From Roseateles chitinivorans (GTDB lineage Bacteria; Pseudomonadota; Gammaproteobacteria; Burkholderiales; Burkholderiaceae_C), in assembly GCF_002761755.1 (NCBI RefSeq), contig NZ_PEOG01000022.1, positions 1 to 64,000 of the forward strand: a stretch of 64,000 nt of DNA, read 5' to 3'. Positions 19,549 to 28,521 of the stretch are shown here, one piece after another. The translations under genes were made by a program, and so were the position numbers. The notes under the pieces were generated by a model. The model was given only the letters and a program-made list of their open reading frames with translations. It was not told where the DNA came from and made no database searches. Within the stretch, counting starts at the first letter, position 1. Each line of letters starts with the position of its first letter.

Positions 19549-20967
19549 ATGAACAGCACCTACTCCCCCGCCGAGTCGTCGGCCCTGCCCTCGCAGCTGC
19601 CGGGCGCCACCGAGGCAGCGCCGCAGCGCTCGCTGGTGATCGGCCAGCGCGGCTACTTCCAGGGTCGCAATGCGTTCGACTGGATCTTCGCGGCGCTGGT
19701 GCTGATCGGCGCGGGCTTCGCATTCAGCCGCTATCACGCGTCGATGGATGTCTACGAAAAGGGCATCCTGGCCGGCGCCGCCCCCGCGCTGATCGCGCTG
19801 GGCTGGTTCTGGCGGCCGCTGCGGCCGCTGTGCCTGATCGTCGGCGCGGCCAGCCTGTTCGCGATCCAGCTCTACCTGCGCCAGACCGACGACTTCGGCG
19901 CCGACCTGGCCGCGGCGGACAAGGTCTTCTTCCTGAAGTACATGCTGTCCAGCCAGAGCGCGATCCTGTGGATGAGCGTGCTGGTCTGGATGAGCACCCT
20001 TTTCTACTGGCTCGGCTTCTTCCAGAAGGCCGGGGGCCACAGCGCGGCCGAGGCGATCGGCACGCGATTGGCCTGGGGCGCCGTCGGCATGGCACTGATC
20101 GGCACGATGGTGCGCTGGTTCGAGAGCCACCAGATCGCGCCCGACATCGGCCACATCCCGGTGAGCAACCTCTACGAGGTGTTCGTGCTCTTCACCTGGC
20201 TGACGACGCTGATGTACCTGTACTACGAGCAGCGCTTCGCGACGCGCGCGCTGGGCGCCTACGTGATGCTGGTGGTCAGCGCGGCGGTCGGTTTCCTGCT
20301 CTGGTACACGGTGGCGCGCGAGGCCCACGAGATCCAGCCGTTGGTGCCGGCGCTGCAGAGCTGGTGGATGAAGATCCATGTGCCGGCCAACTTCATCGGC
20401 TACGGCAGCTTCGCGATGGCGGCGATGGTGGCACTGGCCACGCTGCTGAAGACCGCCACGCCGCGTGCGCTGGTGATCGGCCTGATCGGGGTGCCGGTGG
20501 GGCTGGTGGCGGTGCTGCTGGCCTTCCGCTTCGGCGCCAACGTGTCGCCGGAGCTGGCCGCCGGCCTGAACGGCTGGGCCGGCAAGATGGCCGGCGTGGC
20601 GGTGTTCCTGGCGGCGAGCGTCGCGCTGCGCGGCCCGTTGACGGCGCGGCTGCCGGCACTGGCGACGCTGGACGACCTGGCCTACAAGGCGATCGCGCTG
20701 GGCTTCGCCTTCTTCACCATCGCGACCATCCTGGGCGCCTTCTGGGCGGCCGAGGCCTGGGGCGGCTACTGGAGCTGGGACCCGAAGGAGACCTGGGCGC
20801 TGATCGTCTGGCTGAACTACGCCGCCTGGCTGCACATGCGGCTGATGAAGGGCCTGCGCGGCGTGGTCAGCGCCTGGTGGGCGCTGATCGGCCTGCTGGT
20901 CACGACCTTCGCCTTCCTGGGGGTCAACATGTTCCTGTCCGGCCTGCACTCCTACGGGACGCTGTAA
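19549..20967 (+). CDS. ccsB: Cytochrome c biogenesis protein CcsB (CcsA/ResC family)
   Basis: 472 residues, multi-spanning inner-membrane heme handler of System II. The tryptophan-rich heme-binding WWD motif is seen as WGGYWSWDPKETWALIVWLNY. Conserved histidines lie in flanking loops, for example after KIHVPANFIGYG. GAGGAGG inside the end of resB serves as ribosome site, and the genes are almost contiguous, so they form an operon. The first 30 residues are a polar cytoplasmic tail. Confidence 0.92.
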   Translation: MNSTYSPAESSALPSQLPGATEAAPQRSLVIGQRGYFQGRNAFDWIFAALVLIGAGFAFSRYHASMDVYEKGILAGAAPALIALGWFWRPLRPLCLIVGAASLFAIQLYLRQTDDFGADLAAADKVFFLKYMLSSQSAILWMSVLVWMSTLFYWLGFFQKAGGHSAAEAIGTRLAWGAVGMALIGTMVRWFESHQIAPDIGHIPVSNLYEVFVLFTWLTTLMYLYYEQRFATRALGAYVMLVVSAAVGFLLWYTVAREAHEIQPLVPALQSWWMKIHVPANFIGYGSFAMAAMVALATLLKTATPRALVIGLIGVPVGLVAVLLAFRFGANVSPELAAGLNGWAGKMAGVAVFLAASVALRGPLTARLPALATLDDLAYKAIALGFAFFTIATILGAFWAAEAWGGYWSWDPKETWALIVWLNYAAWLHMRLMKGLRGVVSAWWALIGLLVTTFAFLGVNMFLSGLHSYGTL

Positions 20968-21150
20968 GGCGGGAGGGCCACGATCGAGGGCGGCGTCGGG
21001 CGAGCACCCACGCCGCCCCCCTTCTTTCGAGGTAGACCGCGGCCCGCGCCCGGTCGGCACCGGCCCTGAACGAGGGGGCTTAAGCACGATCTCATGAAAT
21101 CCGGCGGTCGGCGGCGTAAGGTGCGAACCTTCCCCTCCCGAAGGTCCGCC

Positions 21151-22134
21151 ATGTACTTCCATAAGCCTCGCCACGGCCAGCGCATCCCCGCTTCCGAGAT
21201 CACCTCCCGCCAGGTCTACGACGCCCGCCGCGACTGGCTGAAGACGGCGGGGGCGCTCGGCCTGACCGGCCTCGGTCTGTCCGCTGCGGTCCAGGCCCAG
21301 ACCGCGGGCCCGGGCAAGCTGGCGAAGCTGCCCGGCGTGAAGAGCACGGTGGCCGGCGCCACCGTCATGGAGAAGCTGACCGCCTACAAGGATGTCACCT
21401 CCTACAACAACTTCTATGAGTTCGGCACCGACAAGTCGGACCCGGCCGAGAACGCCCACACCCTGAAACCGCGGCCCTGGTCCGTGGTCATCGAGGGCGA
21501 GTGCGCCAAGCCGGGCCGCTTCGGCCTGGAGGATCTGCTCAAGGTCGCCCCGATGGAGGAGCGCGTCTACCGGCTGCGCTGCGTCGAGGGCTGGTCGATG
21601 GTGATTCCGTGGGTGGGTTACTCGCTCTCGGAGCTGCTGAAGAAGGCCGAACCGACCGGCAAGGCCAAGTACGTCGAGTTCACGACGCTGGCCGACAAGG
21701 CGCAGATGCCGGGGGTGCGCTCGGGCGTGCTGGACTGGCCCTACGTCGAGGGCCTGCGCATCGACGAGGCGATGCATCCGCTGACGCTGATGGCCTTCGG
21801 CCTGTACGGCGAGGTGCTGCCGAACCAGAACGGCGCGCCGCTGCGGCTGGTGGTGCCTTGGAAGTACGGCTTCAAGTCGGCCAAGTCCATCGTCAAGATC
21901 CGCTTCGTCGAGAAGCAGCCGGTGAGCAGCTGGACCAAGGCGGCGCAGCAGGAATACGGCTTCTATTCCAACGTCAATCCGACGGTCGACCATCCCCGCT
22001 GGAGCCAGGCCACCGAACGCCGCATCGGCGAGGACGGCCTCTTCGCCAAGCGCCGCCCGACGCTGATGTTCAACGGCTATGAGGCGCAGGTCGGGCAGTT
22101 GTACGCCGGCATGGACCTGAAGAAGAACTACTGA
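21151..22134 (+). CDS. msrP: Protein-methionine-sulfoxide reductase catalytic subunit MsrP
   Basis: 327 residues. Periplasmic molybdopterin enzyme that repairs oxidised methionines in envelope proteins. The twin-arginine signal is [10 protein letters not shown] (about 25-34), needed to export the folded enzyme. The molybdenum-ligating cysteine is in [11 protein letters not shown] (about Cys144). The fold and end ([25 protein letters not shown]) match the family fully. Start set at MYFHKP, with GAAGG upstream; the frame is open further up to 21094. Followed 37 bp later by its membrane partner MsrQ. Confidence 0.95.
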   Translation: MYFHKPRHGQRIPASEITSRQVYDARRDWLKTAGALGLTGLGLSAAVQAQTAGPGKLAKLPGVKSTVAGATVMEKLTAYKDVTSYNNFYEFGTDKSDPAENAHTLKPRPWSVVIEGECAKPGRFGLEDLLKVAPMEERVYRLRCVEGWSMVIPWVGYSLSELLKKAEPTGKAKYVEFTTLADKAQMPGVRSGVLDWPYVEGLRIDEAMHPLTLMAFGLYGEVLPNQNGAPLRLVVPWKYGFKSAKSIVKIRFVEKQPVSSWTKAAQQEYGFYSNVNPTVDHPRWSQATERRIGEDGLFAKRRPTLMFNGYEAQVGQLYAGMDLKKNY

Positions 22135-22171
22135 GGGCCCCCGCCCCGCCACCGACGCTCCGCAGACGCCG

Positions 22172-22834
22172 ATGACATCCGCCCCGACCTCCACCGCTGC
22201 CGCATCTCCGACGACAGCGCCGCGCCGCCCGCCGGCGAAGCGCCATCCGCTGCTGCATCCGGCGGCCAAGGTGGTGCTCTTCCTGGTGTGCCTGCTGCCG
22301 CTGGCCTGGTATGTCTTCGGTGCCTTCGCCGACCGGCTGGGCGCGAACCCGGCCGAGACGCTGATCCGGGGGCTGGGCGACTGGGCGCTGCGCCTGCTGT
22401 GGATCACGCTGGCGGTGACGCCGCTGCGCACCTGGACGAACCAGCCGGCGCTGGCGCGCTTCCGCCGCATGCTGGGCCTGTTCGCCTTCTTTTACGCCAG
22501 CCTGCACCTGCTGGCCTACGGCTGGCTCGACAAGGGCCTGGACCTGGCCGACATCCTCCGCGACATCGGCAAGCGGCCTTTCATCCTGATGGGCTTCACC
22601 GCCTGGATGCTGCTGGTGCCGCTGGCGGCGACTTCATTCAACCGCGCGATCAAGGCGCTGGGTGCGCCGCGCTGGCAGGCGCTGCACAAGCTGGTCTACG
22701 CGATCGCGGTCGTCGGGCTGATGCACTTCATCTGGATGCGCGCCGGCAAGAACAACTTCGCCGAGCCGCTGGTCTACGGCTCGATCCTGGCGGTGCTGCT
22801 GGGTTGGCGGGCCTGGCGGCGCCTGCGACGCTGA
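22172..22834 (+). CDS. msrQ: Heme-binding membrane subunit MsrQ
   Basis: 220 residues, six-helix ferric-reductase-like membrane protein that passes quinone-pool electrons to MsrP. Heme ligand histidines are seen in YASLHLLAYG, ALHKLVYA and GLMHFIWM. A Thr/Ala/Pro-rich cytoplasmic start of about 25 residues precedes the first helix (VVLFLVCLLPLAWYVFG). Same operon as msrP. Confidence 0.94.
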   Translation: MTSAPTSTAAASPTTAPRRPPAKRHPLLHPAAKVVLFLVCLLPLAWYVFGAFADRLGANPAETLIRGLGDWALRLLWITLAVTPLRTWTNQPALARFRRMLGLFAFFYASLHLLAYGWLDKGLDLADILRDIGKRPFILMGFTAWMLLVPLAATSFNRAIKALGAPRWQALHKLVYAIAVVGLMHFIWMRAGKNNFAEPLVYGSILAVLLGWRAWRRLRR

Positions 22835-22860
22835 CATCCCCGGTCGCTGAAGGCTTGGCG

Positions 22861-23040
22861 CTACCGGCAGCCGACTGCCCGCAGCGACAAGCGTCGATCA
22901 GCAGCGCGTACGACGAAGAGGCGCTCCTGGGCCCGTACCCGCTCGCCCCCGGGAAGCAGCAGCTCGAAGTCGCGCGACGCGACGGCCGGGCCGATGTCGT
23001 GCCCGACGATGCCCATGGCTCGCCGCCGCGCCTTGCGATC
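22861..23040 (-). pseudogene. Possible Nudix hydrolase remnant
   Basis: Minus-strand translation gives GIVGHDIGPAVASRDFELLL and then PGGERVRAQERLFVVRA. This resembles the part of Nudix proteins that follows the Nudix box (ETG..., IGP.VW..., ...ERFFLVR). The box itself and the N- and C-terminal parts are missing, so it would be a decayed piece. It fills most of the gap between msrQ and the APH gene. Based on pattern memory only. Confidence 0.3.
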
Positions 23041-23083
23041 GCCGCGCGTCGATACTCGCGCCCTCGAGGCTGCTTTACCGACC

Positions 23084-23914
23084 ATGACAGACGAATCCGA
23101 GACTGACGACCTCCGTGAGATCCCTGCTTCCGCGCCGTCGCTGCCGCCGTCGCTCGCCGCGACCCTCGCGGGCCGCGAGTGGCACCGCAACCTGGTCGGC
23201 GAGGCCGGCGCGATCGTGCATCGGGTGCAGCGCGACGGCGCGCCCGATCTCTACCTGAAGCACGGCGATGGCGCAGCCGCCGCGGCCATCGTCGATGAGT
23301 TCTCCCGGCTGCGGTGGCTGACCGGGCGTTGGCCCGTGCCGGCGATCGCGCATTTCGAGGCGACGGGCGGGACCGCCTGGCTGCTGACGCAGGCCGTGCC
23401 CGGCCGAACCGCCTACGAATGGCTCGAACAAGCGCCGGATCGCGCCCCGGCGATCGTGGCGTCGATCGGGCGCTGCCTGCGCCGCCTGCATGCGTTGCCG
23501 GTGGAGACCTGCCCGTTCAACGCGAACCACCGCCTGCAGCTCGACCTGGCCCGCCAGCGGCTCGAGGCCGGGCTCATCGACGCCGACGACTTCGACGACG
23601 CGCGTCAGGGCTGGACGCCCGAGCAGGTGTGGGCCGCGCTCGGCGACCTGCTGCCGCTGCCGGAAGACCCCGTCGTCAGCCACGGCGACTTCTCGCTCGA
23701 CAACCTCCTGATGAGCGCCGACGGCGAGGTGGTCGGCGTGATCGACCTCGGCCGCGTCGGCGTCGCCGACCGCTATCGCGATCTCGCGATCCTGGCCAAC
23801 TGCCTCGACGAGTTCGGTCCGTCGCTGAGCGGGATCTTCTTCGAGGCCTACGGCATCGCCACGCCGGACGCGCGCAAGCTCGAGTTCCACCTGCTGCTCG
23901 ACGAGTGCTTTTGA
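23084..23914 (+). CDS. APH(3')-like aminoglycoside phosphotransferase
   Basis: 276 residues. The family phosphorylates the 3'-hydroxyl of kanamycin/neomycin-type drugs using ATP. Seen: Brenner motif HGDFSLDNLL (His200, Asp202, Asn207), metal-binding IDLGRVGVADRYRDLA (Asp221), and the APH(3') traits CPFNANH, LEAGLIDADDFDD and terminal LLLDECF. Length equals the resistance enzymes. The lysine of the nucleotide loop is present (LYLKHGD). No mobile element is adjacent and base use matches the chromosome, so it is probably intrinsic. Start at the ATG 23084; weak ribosome site. Actual resistance is untested. Confidence 0.82.
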   Translation: MTDESETDDLREIPASAPSLPPSLAATLAGREWHRNLVGEAGAIVHRVQRDGAPDLYLKHGDGAAAAAIVDEFSRLRWLTGRWPVPAIAHFEATGGTAWLLTQAVPGRTAYEWLEQAPDRAPAIVASIGRCLRRLHALPVETCPFNANHRLQLDLARQRLEAGLIDADDFDDARQGWTPEQVWAALGDLLPLPEDPVVSHGDFSLDNLLMSADGEVVGVIDLGRVGVADRYRDLAILANCLDEFGPSLSGIFFEAYGIATPDARKLEFHLLLDECF

Positions 23915-24063
23915 GGCCAGGGCGCGCGGTCGCCGCCCCTGCATCCGGCTGAGCCGACCTATACCAACGCAGGATGTCGGCCGCCACGGCGCCCTCCTAC
24001 CCTTGCGCCCGGGGCCGACGCTCAGCGCGCGGCCCGCAGGACCGAGTAGAAAGGACGCCCGCC

Positions 24064-24726
24064 GTGTTCCATGCCGCCTTCGCCCGCATCCAGGTGCGGG
24101 TCGCCCATTCCGACCCCGTTGTCGCCGCCGGCCTCGCCAGCCTGCTGTCGCGCGAGGGGGACATCGACATCCTCGACGACCGCATCGAGCTGCCGGGGGC
24201 CACGCGCGCGGGCCGTCGGACCGATGTCGTCATCGCCGACTACGCCCGCGCCATGGCGCTGGCGGCCCTGCGGGCCAGCGAAGCACCGGGCCGCTCGGCC
24301 GTCCCCGGCGCCACGCCCGCGCCGCGCGTGATGGTCCTCACCGCCCACGACCGCGAACAGGACGTGCGCAGCGCGCTGGAGGCCGGCGTGGACGGGTATG
24401 TCGAACTGGGCTGCGCGTCGCAGGAGCTGGTGGCCGGTGTGCGGCACCTGGCGCGCGGCTCGCGCTACCTGAGCGCGCTCGCCGCCCGGCGGGTCGCCGA
24501 CAGCATGAGCCGGTGCCGCCTCACCGGCCGCGAACGCCAGGTGCTGCGCCTGGTCGCCGACGGCAAGAGCAACAAGGCGATCGCGCTGGCGCTCGACATC
24601 TCCGCCGGCACGGTGAAGACCCACATGAAGGGCATCCTGGGCAAGCTCGCCGCTGCCACCCGCACGCAGGCCGCCACGATCGCGAGGGAGCGCGGCCTGC
24701 TCACGGCCGACAGCGCGGTGCTCTGA
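24064..24726 (+). CDS. LuxR-family response regulator with atypical receiver
   Basis: 220 residues from a GTG start with AAAGGA 8 nt upstream; there is no ATG before the receiver. Receiver-like residues 9-140 hold an Asp (about 59, VIADY) where phosphorylation would occur and the TAH switch, but the usual conserved Lys (GYLLK) is replaced in GYVELG. The C-terminal LuxR helix-turn-helix (about 150-215) is standard: LTGRERQVLRLVADGKSNKAIA then GTVKTHM. No histidine kinase is nearby. It could be an orphan regulator that works without phosphorylation. Confidence 0.8.
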   Translation: MFHAAFARIQVRVAHSDPVVAAGLASLLSREGDIDILDDRIELPGATRAGRRTDVVIADYARAMALAALRASEAPGRSAVPGATPAPRVMVLTAHDREQDVRSALEAGVDGYVELGCASQELVAGVRHLARGSRYLSALAARRVADSMSRCRLTGRERQVLRLVADGKSNKAIALALDISAGTVKTHMKGILGKLAAATRTQAATIARERGLLTADSAVL

Positions 24727-24796
24727 GCGTCACCGCCGTCGAGCATCCGGTCGAAAGGCCGGAACGGACGCCCGAGGCGCAGGGCGGCCCGCCGCC

Positions 24797-24840
24797 CCGT
24801 CCGTCCGCCCATCCGCCTATCCGCCCATCCGTCCGCCCGT
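24797..24840. repeat. Short tandem repeat of CCATCCGC-like units
   Basis: Five to six imperfect copies of an 8-bp unit (CCGTCCGC / CCATCCGC / CTATCCGC). It lies in the 296-bp gap between the LuxR gene and the oxidoreductase-FolB gene. Nothing else was recognised there apart from a GATAAT -10-like hexamer near 24914 inside a small CCGGG/CCCGG dyad. Confidence 0.6.
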
Positions 24841-25022
24841 GACACGCGTCACCGGGCGGCGCCCTGTCGCGACCTGAGAAGGCCCCGCATGGCGGTTTCG
24901 GGCGCTCATCCGGGATAATCCCCGGTTTGCTCGGGACGGTGGCCCTCCGCTCTCCCGGGCCAGGGCCGGGCTGACCGGCCGTCCATGCGCCGGCGGCCCC
25001 GCCGGCCGACGCCACGCCTCCC

Positions 25023-26438
25023 ATGTCCCAGACCTCGCCCGACCGACTGCCCGCCAGCCTGCCCGCGCTTGTCGACGCCGCCATCGTCGGCGGCGGCCCG
25101 GCGGGTTGCAGCGCCGCCAGCTGGCTCACGCAGCTCGGACTCAGCGTCGCGCTGATCGAGCGCGCGCCGCGCCTGTGCGACAGCCTCCGCCCGCTGGACT
25201 ACCGCCAGGACTGGCTGCTCGGCGCTCCGGGTGAATCGCTCGCCGCGCTCGGCGAGCGCTACGCCCGCCACGCCGCCAACCAAGCCGGCGTGCACACGCT
25301 GATCGGGCAGACCATCCACCATCTGGACTGGCAGGCCGAACAGGGCTGGACGCTCTACCTCGACGGCGGTCCGGCCTTCGCCGAAGGCGCCGCCGACGCG
25401 ACCGACGCCAGCGGACTGCGCCCGCTGCGCGCCCGCGCGCTGCTGCTGGCGACCGGTCTGACGCCGCGCCATCCGGCGCCGCTGTACCCCGCCCGCGACC
25501 GCCACGACCGGGTGCTCGACGCGATCGAGCTGACCGCCGTTCGCGACCGCCTGCCCGCGGGCAGGGTGCTGCTGCTGGGCGGCGGCGACAACGCGGTCGA
25601 GAACGCGCTGTACCTGGCCGGCCGCGGCCATGCGGTGACGCTCTGGTCGCGCTCCGAATGGCGGGCGCAAAGCCACCTGATCCAGCAGCTGGACAGCGCG
25701 CCCGGCCTGCGCCGCCGCCCCGCCCAGGCGCTGCCGACCGCGGTGACCGCCACCGCCGACGGTGTCGTCGTCACCTCGAAGGCCCACGGCGAGGAAGCTT
25801 TCGATCACGTCGCGGTGCTGCTCGGCTACGAGCCCGAGGCCTCCGCCTGGCTGCAGGTGGCCGATGCCCTCCAGCGCGCCGGCGTGACCGCGCCCTCCCA
25901 GCCGTTCCGCGACGAGCCGCGCTTCGGCGTGCTGGGCCTGTTCGTCGCCGGCGACGCCAGCGGCCGCCAGCACCCCTGCGTGCAGACGGCGCTGGGCGAT
26001 GGCGTCGTCGCCGCCAAGCAGATCGAGGCCTTCCTGCGGCCGCTGCGCGAGTCGCAACCGCCGCCGGCGCTGCGTCGCAACAACCGCCAGGTCATCCACA
26101 TCCACGGGCTGCGCTTCGGCGCCAACCTCGGCGTGCTCGACTTCGAGCGCGAGGGCCCGCAACCGATCCAGGTCGATGCCGAGGTCAACCTCGGCGCGCA
26201 GACCATCGTCTCGCGCGACGCCGACATCGGCCATGTGCTGGACTACCGCCGGGTGCGCGCGATCATCATCGACGAGTGCACCGCCGAACACACCGACCTG
26301 CTCGAGGCCCTGCTGGGCAAGCTCTCCGTCCGGCTGATGAAGCTGCCGGGCGTGGTGGGCGTGCGCATCAAGGTGACCAAGCTGGAAATCTTCCCCGACT
26401 GCCAGGTCGCGATCTCCGCCGAATGCGGCACCTGGTAG
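25023..26438 (+). CDS. Fusion of FAD/NAD(P) oxidoreductase and dihydroneopterin aldolase (FolB)
   Basis: 471 residues in one open frame. Residues 15 to about 345 are a thioredoxin-reductase-like flavoprotein: FAD site GGGPAG (23-28), NAD(P) site [19 protein letters not shown], and the late FAD motif [10 protein letters not shown]. The redox CxxC of thioredoxin reductase is absent. Residues about 354-471 are a FolB domain: [16 protein letters not shown] (Tyr), DLLEALL (Glu) and VTKLEI (Lys) match its active-site positions. FolB splits 7,8-dihydroneopterin in folate synthesis. ttcA follows 107 bp downstream, the usual FolB neighbour in relatives. Confidence 0.85.
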   Translation: MSQTSPDRLPASLPALVDAAIVGGGPAGCSAASWLTQLGLSVALIERAPRLCDSLRPLDYRQDWLLGAPGESLAALGERYARHAANQAGVHTLIGQTIHHLDWQAEQGWTLYLDGGPAFAEGAADATDASGLRPLRARALLLATGLTPRHPAPLYPARDRHDRVLDAIELTAVRDRLPAGRVLLLGGGDNAVENALYLAGRGHAVTLWSRSEWRAQSHLIQQLDSAPGLRRRPAQALPTAVTATADGVVVTSKAHGEEAFDHVAVLLGYEPEASAWLQVADALQRAGVTAPSQPFRDEPRFGVLGLFVAGDASGRQHPCVQTALGDGVVAAKQIEAFLRPLRESQPPPALRRNNRQVIHIHGLRFGANLGVLDFEREGPQPIQVDAEVNLGAQTIVSRDADIGHVLDYRRVRAIIIDECTAEHTDLLEALLGKLSVRLMKLPGVVGVRIKVTKLEIFPDCQVAISAECGTW

Positions 26439-26545
26439 CCCTTCCCCCACGTGCTGACTCGCGCCCCCTCCATGGGGGCGGGCCCAGCGGCCCGGCCCAG
26501 CCGGTTCCGCGGGCCCCGCTTGACGAATACATCGAGGACCCGACC

Positions 26546-27541
26546 ATGACCGACTCCACCGCCGACATCGACGGCATCGACCTGGCCGCCGCGGACGCCG
26601 CGGCCAAGAAGCATGCGCATGAGATGAACAAGCTCAGCAAGCGCCTGCATCGCCAGGTCGGCCAGGCGATCGCCGACTTCAACATGATCGAGGACGGCGA
26701 CAAGATCATGGTCTGCGTGTCCGGCGGCAAGGACAGCTACTCGCTGCTGGACATCCTGATCAACCTGCGCGACCGCGCGCCGATCAAGTTCGACATCGTC
26801 GCCGTCAACCTCGACCAGAAGCAGCCCGGCTTCCCCGAGGACGTGCTGCCGGCCTACCTGAAGTCGCGCGGCGTGGACTTCCACATCGAGGAGCAGGACA
26901 CCTACTCCATCGTCAAGCGCCTGGTGCCCGAGGGCAAGACGACCTGCTCGCTGTGCTCGCGCCTGCGGCGCGGCATCCTGTACCGCGTCGCTGGCGAGCT
27001 GGGTGCCACCAAGATCGCCCTGGGCCATCACCGCGACGACATCGTCACCACGCTGATGCTGAACATGTTCTTCGGCAGCCGCATGAAGGGCATGCCGCCC
27101 AAGCTGGTCAGCGACGACGGCAGGAATGTCGTGATCCGCCCGCTCGCCTACGTCAAGGAAAGCGACCTCGAGCGCTGGGCCGAGCACCGGGCCTTCCCGA
27201 TCATTCCATGCAACCTCTGCGGCAGCCAGCCCAACCTGCAGCGGGCCACCGTCAAGGCGATGCTGCAGGACTGGGACCGCCGCTTCCCGGGCCGGGTCGA
27301 CAACATGTTCACCGCGATGGGCAACATCGTCACGTCGCACATGATGGACCGCAACCTCTTCCCGTTCGAGACCATCCAGGCCACCGGCGCGCCGGTCGCC
27401 GACGGCGACATCGCCTTCGACGAGGACGAGCAGTGCGGCACGCCAGCGCCGGCGACCGGCGTCGTCAACTTCGTGCGCCCGGGCCAGGTGCCGGCGCCCG
27501 TCGATGACGCGGGCGAGGCGTACTCGGCGAGCGAGGACTGA
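26546..27541 (+). CDS. ttcA: tRNA 2-thiocytidine biosynthesis protein TtcA
   Basis: 331 residues, cytoplasmic. It thiolates cytidine 32 in certain tRNAs using ATP and an iron-sulfur cluster. PP-loop SGGKDS at 59-64; the cluster cysteines CSLC (134,137) and CNLC (222,225) are present. GAGGA precedes the ATG at 26546; the frame is open upstream but belongs to another reading of the fusion gene. The C-terminal 35 residues are an acidic, variable tail. Confidence 0.95.
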   Translation: MTDSTADIDGIDLAAADAAAKKHAHEMNKLSKRLHRQVGQAIADFNMIEDGDKIMVCVSGGKDSYSLLDILINLRDRAPIKFDIVAVNLDQKQPGFPEDVLPAYLKSRGVDFHIEEQDTYSIVKRLVPEGKTTCSLCSRLRRGILYRVAGELGATKIALGHHRDDIVTTLMLNMFFGSRMKGMPPKLVSDDGRNVVIRPLAYVKESDLERWAEHRAFPIIPCNLCGSQPNLQRATVKAMLQDWDRRFPGRVDNMFTAMGNIVTSHMMDRNLFPFETIQATGAPVADGDIAFDEDEQCGTPAPATGVVNFVRPGQVPAPVDDAGEAYSASED

Positions 27542-27611
27542 CCGGCGCTCGGGTGGCCGCAGCGCCGTCCGCGAGCCGCGAGCAGTGCCGGAGGACCTCC
27601 CCTCCTCGCGT

Positions 27612-27637
27612 CGAAGCCCGGGCATGCCCGGGCTTCG
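27612..27637. terminator. 26-bp perfect palindrome behind ttcA
   Basis: CGAAGCCCGGGCA meets its exact complement TGCCCGGGCTTCG with no spacer, 70 bp behind ttcA. It is followed by GCGCTTTC rather than a T-run, so termination would be imperfect. The rest of the 267-bp gap shows no gene. Confidence 0.5.
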
Positions 27638-27808
27638 CGCTTTCATACGAGGAGATACCGAGCGCTTACCGCGCCGTCACGCGACGCGCACGCGCGGGTC
27701 AACCGGCTCGGGTCACAATCGTTGCACCGTCACGCCGCGCACCGGCGTCACCGGGCGCGGCGACTGCCCGGCTGACGGCTGTCAGCGGCACTTGACCTGG
27801 AGGTCTCC

Positions 27809-28450
27809 ATGTTCACCTTGAATCGTCGACTGGCCCTCGCGAGCCTCGGCGCGGCAGCCGTGCTGTCGCTCACCGCGTGTGCCTCGCTCAACTCCGTCTC
27901 GGCCGATGCCCAGAGCTTCGGCTCCTGGCCCGCCGCCCGACAGGCGGGCACCTTCGCCTTCGAGCGGCTGCCCTCGCAGCAACGCGATGCCGCCGGTCAG
28001 GCGGCGCTCGAGGACGCTGCCCGCGGCGCGCTGATCAAGGCCGGCTTCACCGAGGCGAGCGATCCGAAGGCGGCCGACGTCCTGGTGTCGCTCGGCGCCC
28101 GCGTCACCCGCACCGCTACCGCGCCCTGGGACGACCCGCTGTGGTGGCGCTGGAACGGCAGCTACTGGGGCTGGCGCTACGGCCCGGCCTGGCGGCCGTA
28201 CTACAGCCGCTGGGGCTACGCCTACCCGATGGACCCGATGATGGAGCGCCGCTACGACCGCGAGGTCGCCATGCTGCTGCGCGACCGCAAGTCCAACGAG
28301 CCGCTGTACGAGGCCCGCGCCTCCAGCGACGGCTTCACCGAAGGCGGCAAGGAACTGTTCGGCGCGCTGTTCGAGGCCTCGATGGCCGACTTCCCGGCCA
28401 CCCGCCCCGAGCCGCACCGCGTGAGCGTGCAGCTGACGCCATCCAAGTGA
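27809..28450 (+). CDS. DUF4136 family lipoprotein
   Basis: 213 residues. GGAGG lies 5 nt before the ATG. A signal peptide ends LSLTAC, so the mature protein is a lipoprotein. The DUF4136 pattern follows: an early FAFERLPS strand, then ADVLVSLGARVTR, a Trp/Tyr/Arg-rich loop (WWRWNGSYWGWRYG), and AMLLRDRKSNEPLYEARA near the end. Function of the family is not known; envelope location likely. Confidence 0.85.
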   Translation: MFTLNRRLALASLGAAAVLSLTACASLNSVSADAQSFGSWPAARQAGTFAFERLPSQQRDAAGQAALEDAARGALIKAGFTEASDPKAADVLVSLGARVTRTATAPWDDPLWWRWNGSYWGWRYGPAWRPYYSRWGYAYPMDPMMERRYDREVAMLLRDRKSNEPLYEARASSDGFTEGGKELFGALFEASMADFPATRPEPHRVSVQLTPSK

Positions 28451-28480
28451 TGGCGCTGCGGCGCAGCGGCGCCGGGCCCC

Positions 28481-28521
28481 GATAATCGCGGTCTCTCCAA
28501 CAGGGAACCGCGATTTTTCTT
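28481..28521 (+). promoter_or_regulatory. GATAAT hexamer and stem-loop ending at the glmU start
   Basis: AATCGCGGT (28484-28492) pairs exactly with ACCGCGATT (28507-28515), followed by TTTCTT and then the glmU ATG at 28522. It looks like an intrinsic terminator for the lipoprotein gene, yet its T-run abuts the next start codon and occupies the Shine-Dalgarno position. A GATAAT hexamer at 28481-28486 overlaps its left arm. Confidence 0.5.

Noticed and set aside
16641..19559. 972-codon minus-strand frame
   Set aside because: Shadow of cytochrome c4 and resB, which have clear motifs on the plus strand.
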